From assembly GCA_018873245.2 (NCBI GenBank), contig JAEMBT020000004.1:5008573-5072572 (forward strand): 64,000 nucleotides of DNA. Reading direction: 5' to 3'. This DNA is from Archegozetes longisetosus. Taxonomy: Eukaryota > Arthropoda > Arachnida > Sarcoptiformes > Trhypochthoniidae. The translations under genes were made by a program, and so were the position numbers. Below, piece by piece: positions 48,563 through 61,013 of this stretch (positions within the stretch are counted from its first letter, which is position 1; each line of letters starts with the position of its first letter). The notes beneath the pieces were generated by a model, which did not search any database, had not been told where the DNA came from, and was given only the letters and a program-made list of their open reading frames with translations.

Positions 48563-50609
48563 ATGATACTACGCTTATACAAAGTTTTAATTATATTGTC
48601 CATCATTGAAATAATAAATTCTAGACGCATTTCGAAGAATGCCGACTTAAATCTCGATGGTCTTTCTTTAACAAAATCAGTTGAAACAGAAGATGACGCA
48701 ATGGTAAGAGTTTTATAAATAGTATTGAAGCAATTGATGATATGCAAGTTGAAAATTTGCAGAAATACCTGGATAAGTTTGGTTATATGGACAATATGAA
48801 GAAAGAGGCTAGTATGAATTCAAGTGAAATGAGATCAGTCATAAATGATTACCAGAGATTTATGGGGCTATCTGAGACTGGAATTTTAGATGAAAAGACT
48901 ATGCACATGATGAATATGCCCCGTTGCGGCGTCGCAGATAATTTATATCCCAGAACTAAAGGTGTTTCAAGAAGAAGCTCAAAAAGACGTTACCGCAGGT
49001 ATCAATTGCAGGGTAGTGCTTGGCCTGTGAAAAATATAACGTGGAAAGTGACAAAATACTCGGACAAAGAAAGTCTTAGAGGAAAGGAGAAAGAAATTGA
49101 CGCTATCATGCAGTATGCATTGGATGTAAGTTAGTGTTAGGAATACTTTTCACGCTATCTTAAGTATTGTAGTTAATGGTTAAACATTTAATAGGAATGG
49201 AGTAAACACTGCCAGCTGAACTTCATACATGAGAAGGGATATAATAAACCTATGATTGAAATAGGATTCCTCGTTAGGGAACACAGAGACGGCAATCCAT
49301 TCGATGGACCTGGAAAAACATTAGCGCACGCATTCTTTCCGAGATTCGGTGGTGCCACACATTTTGATGATCAAGAATCGTGGTCTATCGATGGCGGTAG
49401 AGGTGTTGACTTATTGAGTGTTGCCGTTCATGAATTTGGACATGCGTTAGGGTTAGGTCATTCGGATGATAAGGAATCACTTATGTACCCGACATATGCC
49501 GGCAAAAGATATAGATTAAAACGTGACGATATTAATGGTATTGAGATGTTATACGGGAAAAGGAGGGATATCAAAGAACCAACTTATTTAGACCGAAATG
49601 AAAATAAGGTGCCAGATGTTAACTTCATCGCTCCCGATTTGTGCAAGGATTTTCGTATTGATGCTGCGGATTGTAATACACTTGGAGAGTGCTTCTTCTT
49701 CAGAGATGAATATATTTGGCGAATCAATGACGACACCAGTCTCCATGCCGGTTATCCCAAGTTAATTTCAGATATATTTCCAGGTCTATCGGGAAAGATT
49801 GACGCGGCAGTTACTGATGATCAAAGTGGTCTGACTTATATCTTCAAAGGTGATAGAGTTTGGATCTATAATAGGCCCATGAAAGACGCTGTCAGTACTA
49901 ACCAATTAATTAGTACATCAATTAGAGGTTTAAATGCTACTCATTTTGATGCGGCCACTGTTTGGGGATTCAATGGAAAAGTTTACCTTTACAAAGGTAT
50001 TCATTTAAAACTAAGATATATCTTAAACTTGGATATCAACTGAAAGATATGATTTTAATTGAGAAGCTTAAAAGTTGTATTAATGGATTTCAGATAACCA
50101 ATACTGGAGATTTGACACCAACAGAAAATTAACGCCTATCAGTAGAAGATATCCTTATCCACTGAGGATATGGCGCGGATTGCCACAAAATATTGACGCG
50201 GCTATGTATTGGCCAAAAACTAAGAGAACTTATTTTTTCAAAGGTCCTTATTATTATCGGTTCAATGACTTCACCAGTTCTGTAAGTTTCTGATTAACCA
50301 TTCATTTAATCCGTTATTCACATGAATCTATCGCAAAATCAATCACAGGTCGATCAAGCGAACCCTCCATTTCCAAGGGAGGCGTCCAAGTGGTGGCTTA
50401 AGTGCGAAAAGGATAGTCTCAAGGACACAGATCTGACAGATAACGAAATCCAAGATGACCTGCAATTGAAATGCGCTCGTAAGAAAAATTGTAAAAGTAT
50501 TGAAGGCAGATCGAAGGGTCCGAGGAGAGAAGATAAACTCTCTGTTAAATCAATATTTTCCTTCAATCGATTTATGTCAGCCCTGAAAAAATTATTTCAA
50601 CAAAAATAG
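48563..50609 (+). CDS. Secreted matrix metalloproteinase
   Basis: Five exons: 48563-48703, 48763-49125, 49195-49996, 50094-50281, 50349-50609. They total 1,755 nt (584 residues) with matching phases. The zymogen layout is complete: signal peptide (about 1-20), propeptide with cysteine switch PRCGVAD (Cys102), a furin-type basic site ending about residue 126 (SKRRYRR), and a catalytic domain with zinc motif HEFGHALGLGH (His247, Glu248, His251, His257) and Met-turn at Met265. A hinge then leads to a hemopexin propeller beginning DLCKDF and closing near WWLKC. The furin site implies activation in the secretory route. After the propeller there is an unusual basic, Lys/Arg-rich tail of about 65 residues, with no clear membrane helix or GPI signal. 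Intron 1 is only 59 nt. AATAAA is at 50647-50652. Confidence 0.94.
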
Positions 50610-50684
50610 TCTTATTGAAACTGATGATTAATTTACACTATTTTCAAATAAATTTTATTCTCGAGCATTCAGTGTCAGTTTGAA

Positions 50685-51915
50685 TACAGTGCTTTTCTAT
50701 TGCTTTTAACAGAACAACAAATAACTTTAACACCTCGACCGTCGCCCGCAAATAACTTTAACGTTTCGCAAAACAAAATAACAGCAAAATGTTTTTTTTA
50801 TATAAAACTTAAATGTTTATAGAATTTGGAAATTTAACTAAATATGAAAACAAATTAAGTCTGAATCAATAAATGAATGAATGATTTAACTACAGATCTC
50901 GTCTTTGTTAAGATATTTCGGTAAATAGCTCTCCATATGTCTGACCCAATTGGCACAGTTTTGAGCCGTACTATTATAGGAAGTGTGAACCGTTTCATAC
51001 AATTGGTTCTCATTTTGTGGTTCACTTCTTCGGATATTATTCCTCCATTTGCTAAACAACTCTTCGATTGGATTAAGGAATGAAGAATAAGGGGACAGAA
51101 AGACCGAGTGGTGTTCATGGGCTTCAACCAATTGCATAACTTCTTCGGTTTTATGGAACCGGATATTGTCCATAATCAGGTGCGCACCCAACATGCCATT
51201 TTCAGTGAAGTGGTGGAACAGTTGTGTCATAAAAGTCGCGTAATCTTCAGAATTGTAAGTGTTGTCCTGAATTTGGAAAAAGAATAGAGAATTTTGATTC
51301 ATTACTGCAGCGATTGAATAGTTTCGGCTCCGGATTTGTTTGACCCTTTTGTGCGCTTTGGGACAAACGACACGCGTTTAAAGAAAAATGAAACGCTCGG
51401 AGAATTCTATCAACAGAATTCTATCAATAGGCATGTCGATATTCGTTTGACTTCAGGAAAGGCAGCCAAACACTTGTTCAACTGACCCAAAGTCAAACTG
51501 CTGTCGTCGTCAATTCACTGACAAAGCTGTTCCTTTTGTTGGTCACTTAAAAGCTGTTTTCTGTGACCATTCGACCTTTTAGTCTTAACTTCGATCATAC
51601 GGAGAGTTCGGTTAATACTGTGAACAGTTGCAGGCTTTTCGCCAAACATTGGGCCGACTTCTACTGAATCTAAACCACTGTTCAACTTATCGATAATGAA
51701 TCCTCTTATTTCATTACTTATTCTTTGATTAGTCCTCTTTTGACTCAAATGTATATTCATATTAATCTCTTCCATAATTTAATGGTTTAGAATATTCTTA
51801 CAATCTCATAAATGTTTGCAATCGATGCGTTACTTAAAAGCAATTGATTGCATAAGTTTTGACGAAACGTTAAAGTTATTTGCCGTTCCGTTAAAAGCAA
51901 TAGAAAAACACTGTA
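50685..51915. mobile_element. Tc1/mariner-type transposon, inactive
   Basis: The element proper is 50687-51913 (1,227 bp), starting CAGTG and ending CACTG, flanked by TA at 50685-50686 and 51914-51915 as target duplication. The inverted repeats share a long match: TTTTCTATTGCTTTTAAC near each end, then CAAATAACTTTAAC at +31 on both sides, so the effective repeat is about 57 bp. The left arm has an extra copy of CAAATAACTTTAAC 31 bp further in (50749-50762), a local duplication. It carries a broken transposase on the minus strand. It inserted between the 3' ends of the metalloproteinase and an orphan membrane-protein gene, 20 bp beyond the latter's poly(A) signal. Confidence 0.88.
50886..51775 (-). 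pseudogene. Degenerate Tc1-type transposase
   Basis: The N-terminal part (51515-51775) starts at an ATG and reads as a helix-turn-helix DNA-binding domain. The C-terminal part (50886-51302) is in another frame and holds the second catalytic Asp in MDNIRFH and the final acidic residue in FLNPIEELFSKW, 34 residues apart as in DD34E transposases. The sequence between 51303 and 51514 has stops and an internal duplication (AGAATTCTATCAA twice), and the first catalytic Asp region is not readable. It cannot make a full protein. Confidence 0.88.
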
Positions 51916-51951
51916 AGAATAATTTTGTAATTGTTTATTTAAAGTTTTAAC

Positions 51952-52713
51952 TTAACAGTTATTATAAAATAACTGTTGAATTTGTTTGTAGATTTTGCCT
52001 TCATCAATAATAGGCTGATAATACTCTTTAGTTCCATCTTGACGAAGATAAGCTCCTGGACTTTTATAAAGTTCTAGTTTTCGTTGTAGTAGTTGATAGT
52101 TAAAACAGGGCAAGTACTCCAATGGATTTACTTTAATCAAACAAAAATTGATTACTGACTCAATCATTATAATTCAAAAACTCTATACATAGACTCATCC
52201 AATCAACTGTCACTAATACACCACAAACGCAAAATACTACCAATATGACCGTCATCGAAATTGATCCAAAGGCTAGTACTTTGATCAGTGGCCACAATAT
52301 TTCAAACATTGTTTTTCTTTCAGTGATTCTCTGCTCATTTTGTTCATCTAATTCCCTAATTGTTTCGATTTGATCGTAATAATCCCAATATTCATCACTT
52401 GATATATCGTCCAATTGATTCTCTATGTTCTGAATAGTTAGCGACTGAAATTCAAATCAATCATTTTATTCAAACTGATAGTGATTGTAATTGAATCGAA
52501 ACAAATTTATGTCAACTTTACAGCAATTTGCTCTGAATTTGAATGATTCACAATCAAACCAAAACTTATCAATAAAGTTAAGAACATTTTGAAGAGTTTA
52601 TCATAAACAGTGTTGATCGCTTGTTCAAAAGTAGTACCCAATGTGAAAACTATGATCAGGTACAAGTTAATTGTATCGAAAATATGTTCAAATGTTTCAA
52701 ACGAAAAGCCCAT
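51952..52713 (-). CDS. Uncharacterised small multi-pass membrane protein
   Basis: Three exons in transcript order: 52522-52713, 52189-52444, 51952-52130. They total 627 nt (208 residues) with phases 0 and 1 matching. Intron 2 is only 58 nt; without splicing it, the gene looks like two overlapping open frames. Hydrophobic segments occur at about residues 15-30, 40-56 and 110-140 (the last with VILVVFCVCGVLVTV). Between them lies an acidic, Glu/Asp-rich stretch (ISSDEYWDYYDQIETIREL) that may be a short coiled coil. The C-terminal 60 residues are hydrophilic. I do not recognise the family and assign no function. Its start is 202 bp from that of MUS81, on the opposite strand. A minus-strand AATAAA lies at 51934-51939. 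Confidence 0.7.
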
Positions 52714-52915
52714 TAAAATGTGTCAAACAATTAAAATTGAAATTGGTTTAAACTATATCCAATAGAAAACATTATTTAAAACTTTTGAAACGAGTAGTTA
52801 TAATCGAGACATCGTTTATGGACGTCTCACTGAAACGGTTAGACTTTTAAACATTTAAAAGCTTGGCTTTCTGTTTAAAAGTCTTGTTGAGAAAAACTAA
52901 GTCAATTTGAACGAA
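52714..52915. promoter_or_regulatory. Bidirectional promoter, membrane protein / MUS81
   Basis: 202 bp separate two diverging start codons, so both promoters must overlap here. No TATA box is evident. Co-regulation is inferred from spacing only. Confidence 0.45.
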
Positions 52916-54871
52916 ATGGCATCAAATTCAAATCCAAATCCAAATCCATTATTCACTAAATGGTTGACTGAATGGAAGAATAGCGCCAAAGATGTTGGAT
53001 CTAAGATGGAGTTCGTCTACAGTAAAGTCAGTTTTGTTTGATTTTATTGTTTTGATAAACTTTGTTTACGAATAACCAGTCGATAAAACATTCATATAAT
53101 TCGTTTGATTATTGAATGATTAGGCCTTGAGGTCATTGAGAGAACATCCGACCACATTGATGTCCGGACAAGAATGTAAAAATTGAAAGGATTTGGAGAT
53201 AAAATCTGTAAACGAATTGACGACAAGTTGTCTGAATATAGAAGTAGTCAACAATTAGACGACAAGCAAACCAATAGTCAAACAAGTGATGTCGAGTCTG
53301 ATATTGTTTTGTTAGATGATAACGATGAACATTTTGTCACTGAAGATAATCACGAAGTAGCTGTTAGCAGTAGAGATATTCAAATAACCGATCTATTTAA
53401 GAAACAAAAGAAGAGACCACTGAAGAAGACGCCGAACAAAGCCATTAGTCCTTTGAGAAAAGTGGCCAAAAAGAAGTCTAACAATTACATCCCGAGTGAG
53501 GGTTCGGGTGCTTATGCCATACTTATGGCACTTTTCAAGTCTGAAGTTGAAGAATCTGTAGATTCATTAGGCAAACAAGAGCTCCAAAGTTTAGCTCAAG
53601 AATTCACCACAACTTCAATGAGTGCTGCAATGCCTGGAACTTATTACAGCGGTTGGAATTCTATCAAAACTTTGGTTAATAAGGGTTTGATCGAAAGAAA
53701 TAATCAAAGAAGTGCTTCCTATTATTTGACTCAAGGAGGAAGAGATTTGGCCTCAAAACTATATCAAATCTATATGGAAAAAAATCAAAACGCTAATAGC
53801 AACACAAACAATGGGCAACTTCTTGATGTGATATCTAGTAATAGTAGTGCCGAAGGCAGTGATTCTGAGTCTATATTTCCTCAAACAAGTCATTCGAATG
53901 GTTCGACTCAAACTCAATGTTCACAAAGTGTCGCAGCAAATTCACAGCTGTCATCTCAAAGCAGTTCAGATACATTAAGTGAACGGTTCTCATTAGCAGC
54001 CAACACTTTTGAGATAGTTTTGTGTATAGACACTCGCGAACAGGCCAGTGGTGTCAACAGAGAAATGAGAAAAACTGCTTTAATGTCTGTTTTGCAACAA
54101 AATGGTGTTAAAGTGGAAATGAGAACATTATCGGTTGGCGATTTCGCGTGGATTGCAAAACCAAAAGTCACCTTTGGTTCTACTGTTTCCACTTTGAATA
54201 ATCGTTCGCGAAAAGAATTATTATTAGATTTTGTGATTGAGAGGAAAAGAATAGATGATTTGGCGAGTAGTTTGAAAGATAGACGTTGGGAAGAACAAAA
54301 GTATAGACTAATCAATTGTGGAGTTCGAAAGCCTTCTTATATTATTGAATATTTTGCAAGTCATTCTAAGAGAGGAGAGTTTGGTGGTATTAAATGTGAT
54401 ACTTTGGATCAGGCAATTGCCAATGCGGAGACCGACGGCTTTTCAATAAAAAGATGTGACAGTTATGAGGACACGATTCGATATTTGACTTTAATGACTA
54501 GATACCTAGAATCATATTTTAAAGATAAGACATTGTATTCTTGCATGAGAGACGAGCTCATCAACAACGAGGTGCCATTGAACTACTTCATGACTTTCGC
54601 CGAATTCGGTCGAAATGCCACTAAAATCACTAATTTTACGGTAACTGAAATGTTTGCAAAGCATTTGTTGCAAATAAAAGGTGTTTCTGTTAGCAAAGCC
54701 AAAGTTATTATTGAAAATTATCCTACTTTACAAAGTCTTTTAGACGCTTTTTCTATTGCCGATACTCAGAAAGAAAAAGAAAACCTATTGTCTTCATTAA
54801 AATGTGGTTTAATGGAGAGAAATTTTGGTCCGACTCTAAGTAAAAAGGTATACAATCATTACAGCAGATAA
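52916..54871 (+). CDS. MUS81: MUS81 structure-specific endonuclease subunit
   Basis: Exon 1 is 52916-53026 and exon 2 is 53124-54871. MUS81 with EME1 cuts branched DNA (3' flaps, replication forks, nicked Holliday junctions) in the nucleus. The N-terminal helix-hairpin-helix has [13 protein letters not shown], then ALRSLREHP, then [15 protein letters not shown] winged helix follows ([15 protein letters not shown]), then the XPF-type nuclease with the signature ERKRIDDL (about 54238-54261) and C-terminal HhH repeats. All nuclease residues visible are intact. The frame breaks at 53178-53184: after E-C-K the exon runs into TGA, and the homologous frame resumes one base off beside an AAAAA run. 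Adding one A would restore the family alignment, so this is either an assembly error or a real null allele. AATAAA is at 55013-55018. Confidence 0.88.
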
Positions 54872-55661
54872 TATTTTGAATGCTTATTATATATCTTGTT
54901 TTACATTTTTTAATCTATCATTGTACATAATTTTATATTTTAAACAAATCGATGTTTACTTTTATTACTCAGCTTTTAAAAACATACAATTTTGTATTGA
55001 ACGACTTGATAAAATAAATTTTTAAAGTCACAAAATACTTGTTTTTTGTTAACACGACTGAAATTTTACAATACATTTGATTAAATCAGTTCTTGATTCT
55101 GATTGAAATATGATACAGTTCACTATATTCTATAATACATTAGAATGAAATAGAGAATAAATTTATATTAAAATAGTTATCTAAATAACGCAATTTCTAT
55201 GGTTACAGTATTAGTACAAAAGAACAGATTTTAAAGCATGAGAAAAGATTTGATTGATATGAGAAAATGTGTTTGCTAATGAGATGAAATATGTATTTAT
55301 GGTTTATGTTTCATGATCTCAACTTGAAAATAGCTCAACAGATAAAATCTTATTCTGCAATTCTAATAGAAACTAACGTTATTCTGCAATTCTGTCTAAC
55401 ACTTTGAATACTTATTGCTAATTAAAGCCTACACTTTGTTTGCAAATAAAGTTTATAAATATATAAAAATTCTTTTCTAAACTGGTCTGATTTAATTCCG
55501 CATATTTTCAGTTTCTGAGAAGACTTTGAATGAGTTTCCTGAAAAGCTAAGTTTAAAAAATCATGTCTTAATGATAAGATAAATAATCTTAATAGACTTG
55601 ATTTAAATAAAAGCTCATTTTAAGATGTAATAACTTATATGAGATACTTAAATAACGTTTT
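54872..55661. other. Convergent spacer between MUS81 and FMO
   Basis: About 0.8 kb between two 3' ends, very AT-rich. It holds the MUS81 poly(A) signal (55013-55018). No coding exon seen. Confidence 0.55.
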
Positions 55662-58600
55662 TTATAAACTTGTCAGTATTTCGAAAAAGAAAACTCCAAG
55701 TAATCCAATAAATAAACGCATCAGAATATTGTAATCTGTGTAAGGTCTCAAATTTGAAACACTATCTTTCATTCGAACCTGACATGTGTTGAGAGTTTTA
55801 GAAAATGGAGCGTCAACCCTCTCGTAAACTGAACTAATTGTGTGTCTAGCTTCTGGCCATTTGTGCGGTCCTTCCAAACGATACTGGTATGGAAGTGATG
55901 GTCCAAAATAGCACTTAATGAACAAACTTGGATCAGTCAACATCATTTTGAGTAATTTAGGTTTGGCCCCAAACATATCGGCGAGTTCGTCCAAGTAAGG
56001 AATCCATTCGACTTGTGTTCCGTGTCTATAGGAATTCGTGAACTTCCTAATCAGCAGATAAATATGTAAATATTCATTTTCCAAGTTTTTCACTCGTTTA
56101 ATCCTTCTCAACGATAATCTACCTCAATCTTTTTCGATGTCAGACTTCATCTGATCTTCTGATGGCAAATTAAACTTTCTGCGACTAATTGAACAAACCA
56201 ACGACATTGCATTTCTGAGATCGGAAACAGTGGTCCCAATGCGTTCGGTAGACCAATGAATCCCTTGAGTAAAAATATTAGTTATTCTGTTAGTCGATAT
56301 TTGACTTTGATTGAGTTTGAGGAAAGAATTAGCTACCTATTTCTTAAGTCAAAAATCGACTTGCAACAAAAGTTTCAAGTTGAAATAAAGCATTTGCAAA
56401 TATTATAGTTAATATGCAACAATTGCACCAAATATTCAGATAAAATTTGTTCATTTTTTATAGCAGTTTTTCAGGTCTTTTCAATTGTATATCAATGAAA
56501 TTTGAATAAATTAGATAAAACATATGAACTAGCTATAATTTGTTATTACTATGTTTTGCGTGTTAAAAACGTGAGAACTATTGAGAACGTGAAACTATAA
56601 AACACTTTTCTCACGAAGAGATTGCGTCATGTATTTCAGTATTATTAAAGCTGTCAATAAATGTTGCATTCATTGTTATTAATTCTTATCCTCACTTATT
56701 TCAAGGGAATAAACTTGAACAATAAAATACTCAAGCTTTTATCTATTTTGCAAGGCTATCAATAGGTCAATAGGTTTTCATCAATTATTATATTTAGAGA
56801 TGGAGAACTGTACCTGCCAATTCTGAAATTTTATGCGTTTTTATACATTCGTATGCATTTCTATGCGTTTTATGCATATCTTGTACATTTTCATAGTTAT
56901 TCGCGAAATTTGTATATGAAAACTAAAAGCTGCTATAGAAAATAGATCAATCAAGAGGGGCATAATCAAACTATTTTTATGCTCTTAGCATAATTGTTGA
57001 TCTCTAGTTACAACGATATCATACAAATATTTTGCAGTTCTAATGACATATCAGTAGAAATGTTACGTTACGAAATTTTGATGAAAGCCCTCTGGATGTA
57101 ATTTATATTTACTGCGTTACACAAATTTAACTTAAAGTTATTAGCTTAAAACATATTGAATAAGTGCATCAAATTTTGCACGTATGGTATAGATAAGAAA
57201 AGTGAGCATACCTTAACTTATCAGATACTTAATGGCAACTTAAAAGTTTATTGAAACTTAAGAGTTAAAAACCTCCAATTAATAGGAAAGAAGGAAAGTC
57301 TTAAATGTCAGTAGAAATGGTTGAGGATATAATAAAAGTAAAATAAAAGTTTCACTATTAATGTTATTGAGTAATGATTGAAAAGATAAATAATTTGAAG
57401 TGCATAATAAATACCAATGTGGGGCTTTTAGTCCAATTGGAGTTATATATTTGTATAGCCTGACTGAGTTCTCCACTGGATCCACAATAGAATCTGACAA
57501 ACATTTCTCTAAAAATGGAAACCAAAGTCTATATCCTGTCGCAAGTATTACAACGTCTACTTCGTATTCAACACCATCTTCTCCATCAAACACAACTCCG
57601 TTTTCAGTGAAATAAGATACATCTCCTATTGTCAGTAAAGATCAATTTTAAGATAATATCTATGCTTTTTTAGTGAATATTCATTAATTATGTTAATCAA
57701 GTTGAAAATAAAGTCTTAAGAAATGATTATAAGGTTGCAAATAAATTGTTAGATAAACTAGGAGTAATCCCATTGAGATTTAGTTCTGTAAAGTAGACAC
57801 ATTCTGATTATTATCTATAGTTTGAATTTGTTAGAAAAACTTAAACGACTTGAAAGCCTAATTTTTTGTATAAGCTATTATCATAGTCCGACTTTCATTG
57901 ACCGGCCCAGTATTGGATAATTAACTAGTTCTTGATTATAGGGCTGTGGATTTATTTCGTTTTAAGTACTCAGGAGTTTATTTTCTGAATAAATTAATAA
58001 AAAGAAAAATAATTTTCTCGACTTTGAGCTTTTAGGTTTTGTTTTAGATTAAACAATAGAAAAATAGAAAAATAACCAACAATTTGAAGTCTAAGTTCTG
58101 AAATCACAACTTAATAATGATTTGATGTTTGAATATTGCTATTCAATCATTATAACGATTGATCCCATTTTTCATTTACAGAGCCATAAAAACTAAGTTT
58201 GAAAGTTATTTACATAATAAAAGTTGGATAACCTTAGGTCTGAATAATGAAAAAGAGAATTGAATAAAGACTTGTATTAAATTGGTTGTGACAAGTGATC
58301 GCTACTCCCTCAAAGGAGAAAGTTATCCCTTATTCATGAACTATTAAAAATTATCTGCATAAGTGCTTCAAGCTATAGACATTTCTCATTTCAGTGGCCT
58401 TATTTTGCATTTTAGCTCAAAAGTTGTAGACATTCAATCATTGAGAACCTTTGCTAATTTCATTTGAATAGCCTAATAAATCATTCAATTAAACTTTGCA
58501 ATTTCTGATAGTTACCTTTAATAAGAACTGTTCCGCTCAATATTTTTGATGGTAGTATATCATTAACAGTTGGATGTTCGGTGAATAGAGGATGAGATGG

Positions 58601-61013
58601 ACGTATGCCATAAAGTTGATGATCAAATCGTTTTCTAAACAGTTTTAATTAGTTGAAAGATTACTTAATTGAGATAAAATCAATTATAGCTACCTTAGCA
58701 TAGTTTCAGTAAAAATCTGTGTCCATTGAGGGGGAACGTAATCTTTGAGGTCATGTAAAGCCCTGCGCAACATTGAAAAATCATATGGTCTACCTTGACG
58801 AAGACCAACTCGGGGCAATATCCAAACTCCTCTACGAGCCGATAAATATACCTGTTTAAGGAAATTACTTTCATAATTGGAAACTATCTCAATAATTTCT
58901 ACTGAATTAGCTCAACCTAAATCTTGTCTGACTTTTGAGTTCAATGAAAGCTAGTCTTAATAGATATTCCAAGTTTATCTTATTCATAGGATGGATATGA
59001 TTACAGGCTGAACTGTTTTAACGATTCAACACACTTATTAACTCTGATTATACGGTTTTTAGCTTCTATCTACCATAGAACCGCTTTGTCGTCAATTTTG
59101 TTCATTAATAATGTGCGATCACCTCAGGTTTTATTCAGGTAATGGCTTTTCGATAAATAATAAATCAAGCTTTTCAAATTTCGGTTTGTTATACAAACAT
59201 ATAGACTATTTCTTTAGCTTGTATTGTTATTTAATGTGTTTGTTGTCATTTTCAAGTTAATAAACACTGTTCAAATAAGTATACTAAAATAAGTTCTTTA
59301 AAATCAAAACTACTAAATTTTGTCGTTTCAAAAAACTTTGACTAACTTTACAAACTTTCATATGCAACCTTAACAGTATTTCTATATTGCTAACACTGCA
59401 TTCCCTCAATACTAGATTTTAATATTAATGTTATTTATTGCTTAAGGATTTTATAGCTTTTGGTCGAGTAAATAAAAAGATGGAACTATCGGTTACTCGA
59501 GCCAAGGAATGTCTATTTATTTTAGTCACTGTGTAATCTCAAAATTATTTACTTAACCTATGATTTGTTTTTACTTTCAAGTTGAATACTTTTGATAAAG
59601 TTCATTATTTATAGAGAACTGAACAATACTTGAAAAACTATTTGAAGGTCATGAGTGTGGATTAAATAAATTGATCAAAACGTAGTTACCTTTTCGCAAA
59701 CGTTACTCAACTCTACTGCCACATCAATGCCAGAATTTCCGACACCAACAACCAGAGCTCTCTTTCCATAATATTTATCTGGCTTTTTCAACTTATAAGT
59801 GTGAATCATTTCACCTTTGAATCTATGCTGATCAACAAAAACTGGAACATTAGGATAAGAGTGATGACCAGTACAGATCATAACTGCATCAAATATTTCT
59901 ACGATTGTCTCATCTCTGCTTCCTTTAGATTCTGTATTTATCTCTTCCGAGTGCCACTTTATAGCGATTCTCCATTTACTTGTTTTCTTATAGCTTTCAA
60001 TCAGTACCACTTCATGTCCGTACTTAAAATGTCTCAAACAATCGAAATGTTTTGCATAACTTTCGATGTAAGATAACATGCTTTTGTTGTGCATATAGTT
60101 TGCTAACCAATGTGGCGGTGGGAAGTCACTAAACGAACTCATCTCTTTTGAACTGTTTGCTATTGTCGAAAACATTACTGTTGATATATTTTCATTTTGA
60201 CTGTCAGAGATTTCTCTATTTGAAATAAATTCAAAAATTAAGAATTCAATCGTTGAAGTAATAATTGAAAAAAGCAGATATTTGTGAGCTAGTAAAACCT
60301 GTTGATCGAATGAAAGCAATCTAATTAAAGATTGGAATCTTGACAAACGCATACGAATGAGCATGAGTGTTTTGATTATAAGATATACTGTAAACCTGTC
60401 TAGCTTAAACGCCTAATTAAGCCTTTTGGAGAATTGAATATCAGCTTTAACTTCTTATAGATTTATTTATACCTTTCTTAAAAAAGGCTTAGCTAAATAT
60501 TGAAGATACAGTAGTTTTTCTGTATCTCTTGTTCACGGATCAACTTTATTGTACACTACGTCGGGTCAGTCCTATGAAGTTCTATCTCTAACTCAAATAA
60601 CATTTCAGATACAACTGACTCGACGACTATTAAATTGAACAAGTGCAGAGTTACTGCTCAAAGTAACAATCTATCTGCATAAAGAAAAGAAACCAGTCAA
60701 TTGAGAATCGAACAACTAAGCAGATTTTCATTTTGTCAGACTTGTAACTTGATTGAAAAAATTGATTGAAAGTTAAGGTCATCTATAATGAGTCAGTTTG
60801 AATGTCATACCTGTATCTCCACAAACCTCCCAAATTTGATGTTTTCTCGTAGCAAACAATCTCGTGAAAAATATTTTCTTCTTTGCACGCTTTGATGGCC
60901 AATATTCCCGAAACTCCACCACCAATGATTGCCACTCTTTTCTTTTGACTCGCATTCGAGCAGTTGTTTTGCATTTGTTGAGAGTCGCTATTATTATTGC
61001 TAGTCTTACACAT
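55662..61013 (-). CDS. Flavin-containing monooxygenase
   Basis: Seven exons in transcript order: 60811-61013, 59690-60215, 58694-58851, 58516-58634, 57415-57625, 56123-56263, 55662-56046. FMOs are NADPH-dependent, FAD-binding ER-membrane enzymes that oxygenate nitrogen- or sulfur-containing compounds. Visible motifs: FAD-binding G31-G-G-V-S-G36 after a polar 25-residue extension, the FMO identifying motif FKGEMIHTYKL, NADPH-binding VGVGNSG, the ATGY motif (VVILATGYRLWFPFLE), and the C-terminal FGPSLPYQYRLEGPHKW followed by a membrane anchor (ILMRLFIGLLGVFFFEIL). Exons 1-5 join in perfect phase. Exon 6 does not: homology moves between frames near 56263, 56183 and 56134, beside GGG, AAA and AAAAA runs. 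Either the assembly lost bases there or this copy is decaying. Introns are large for this window (up to 1.15 kb). Confidence 0.85.

Noticed and set aside
51952..52414. Two overlapping minus-strand genes (ATGA-type overlap)
   Set aside because: A 58-nt GT-AG intron joins them in frame into one protein, and intron sizes nearby are the same.
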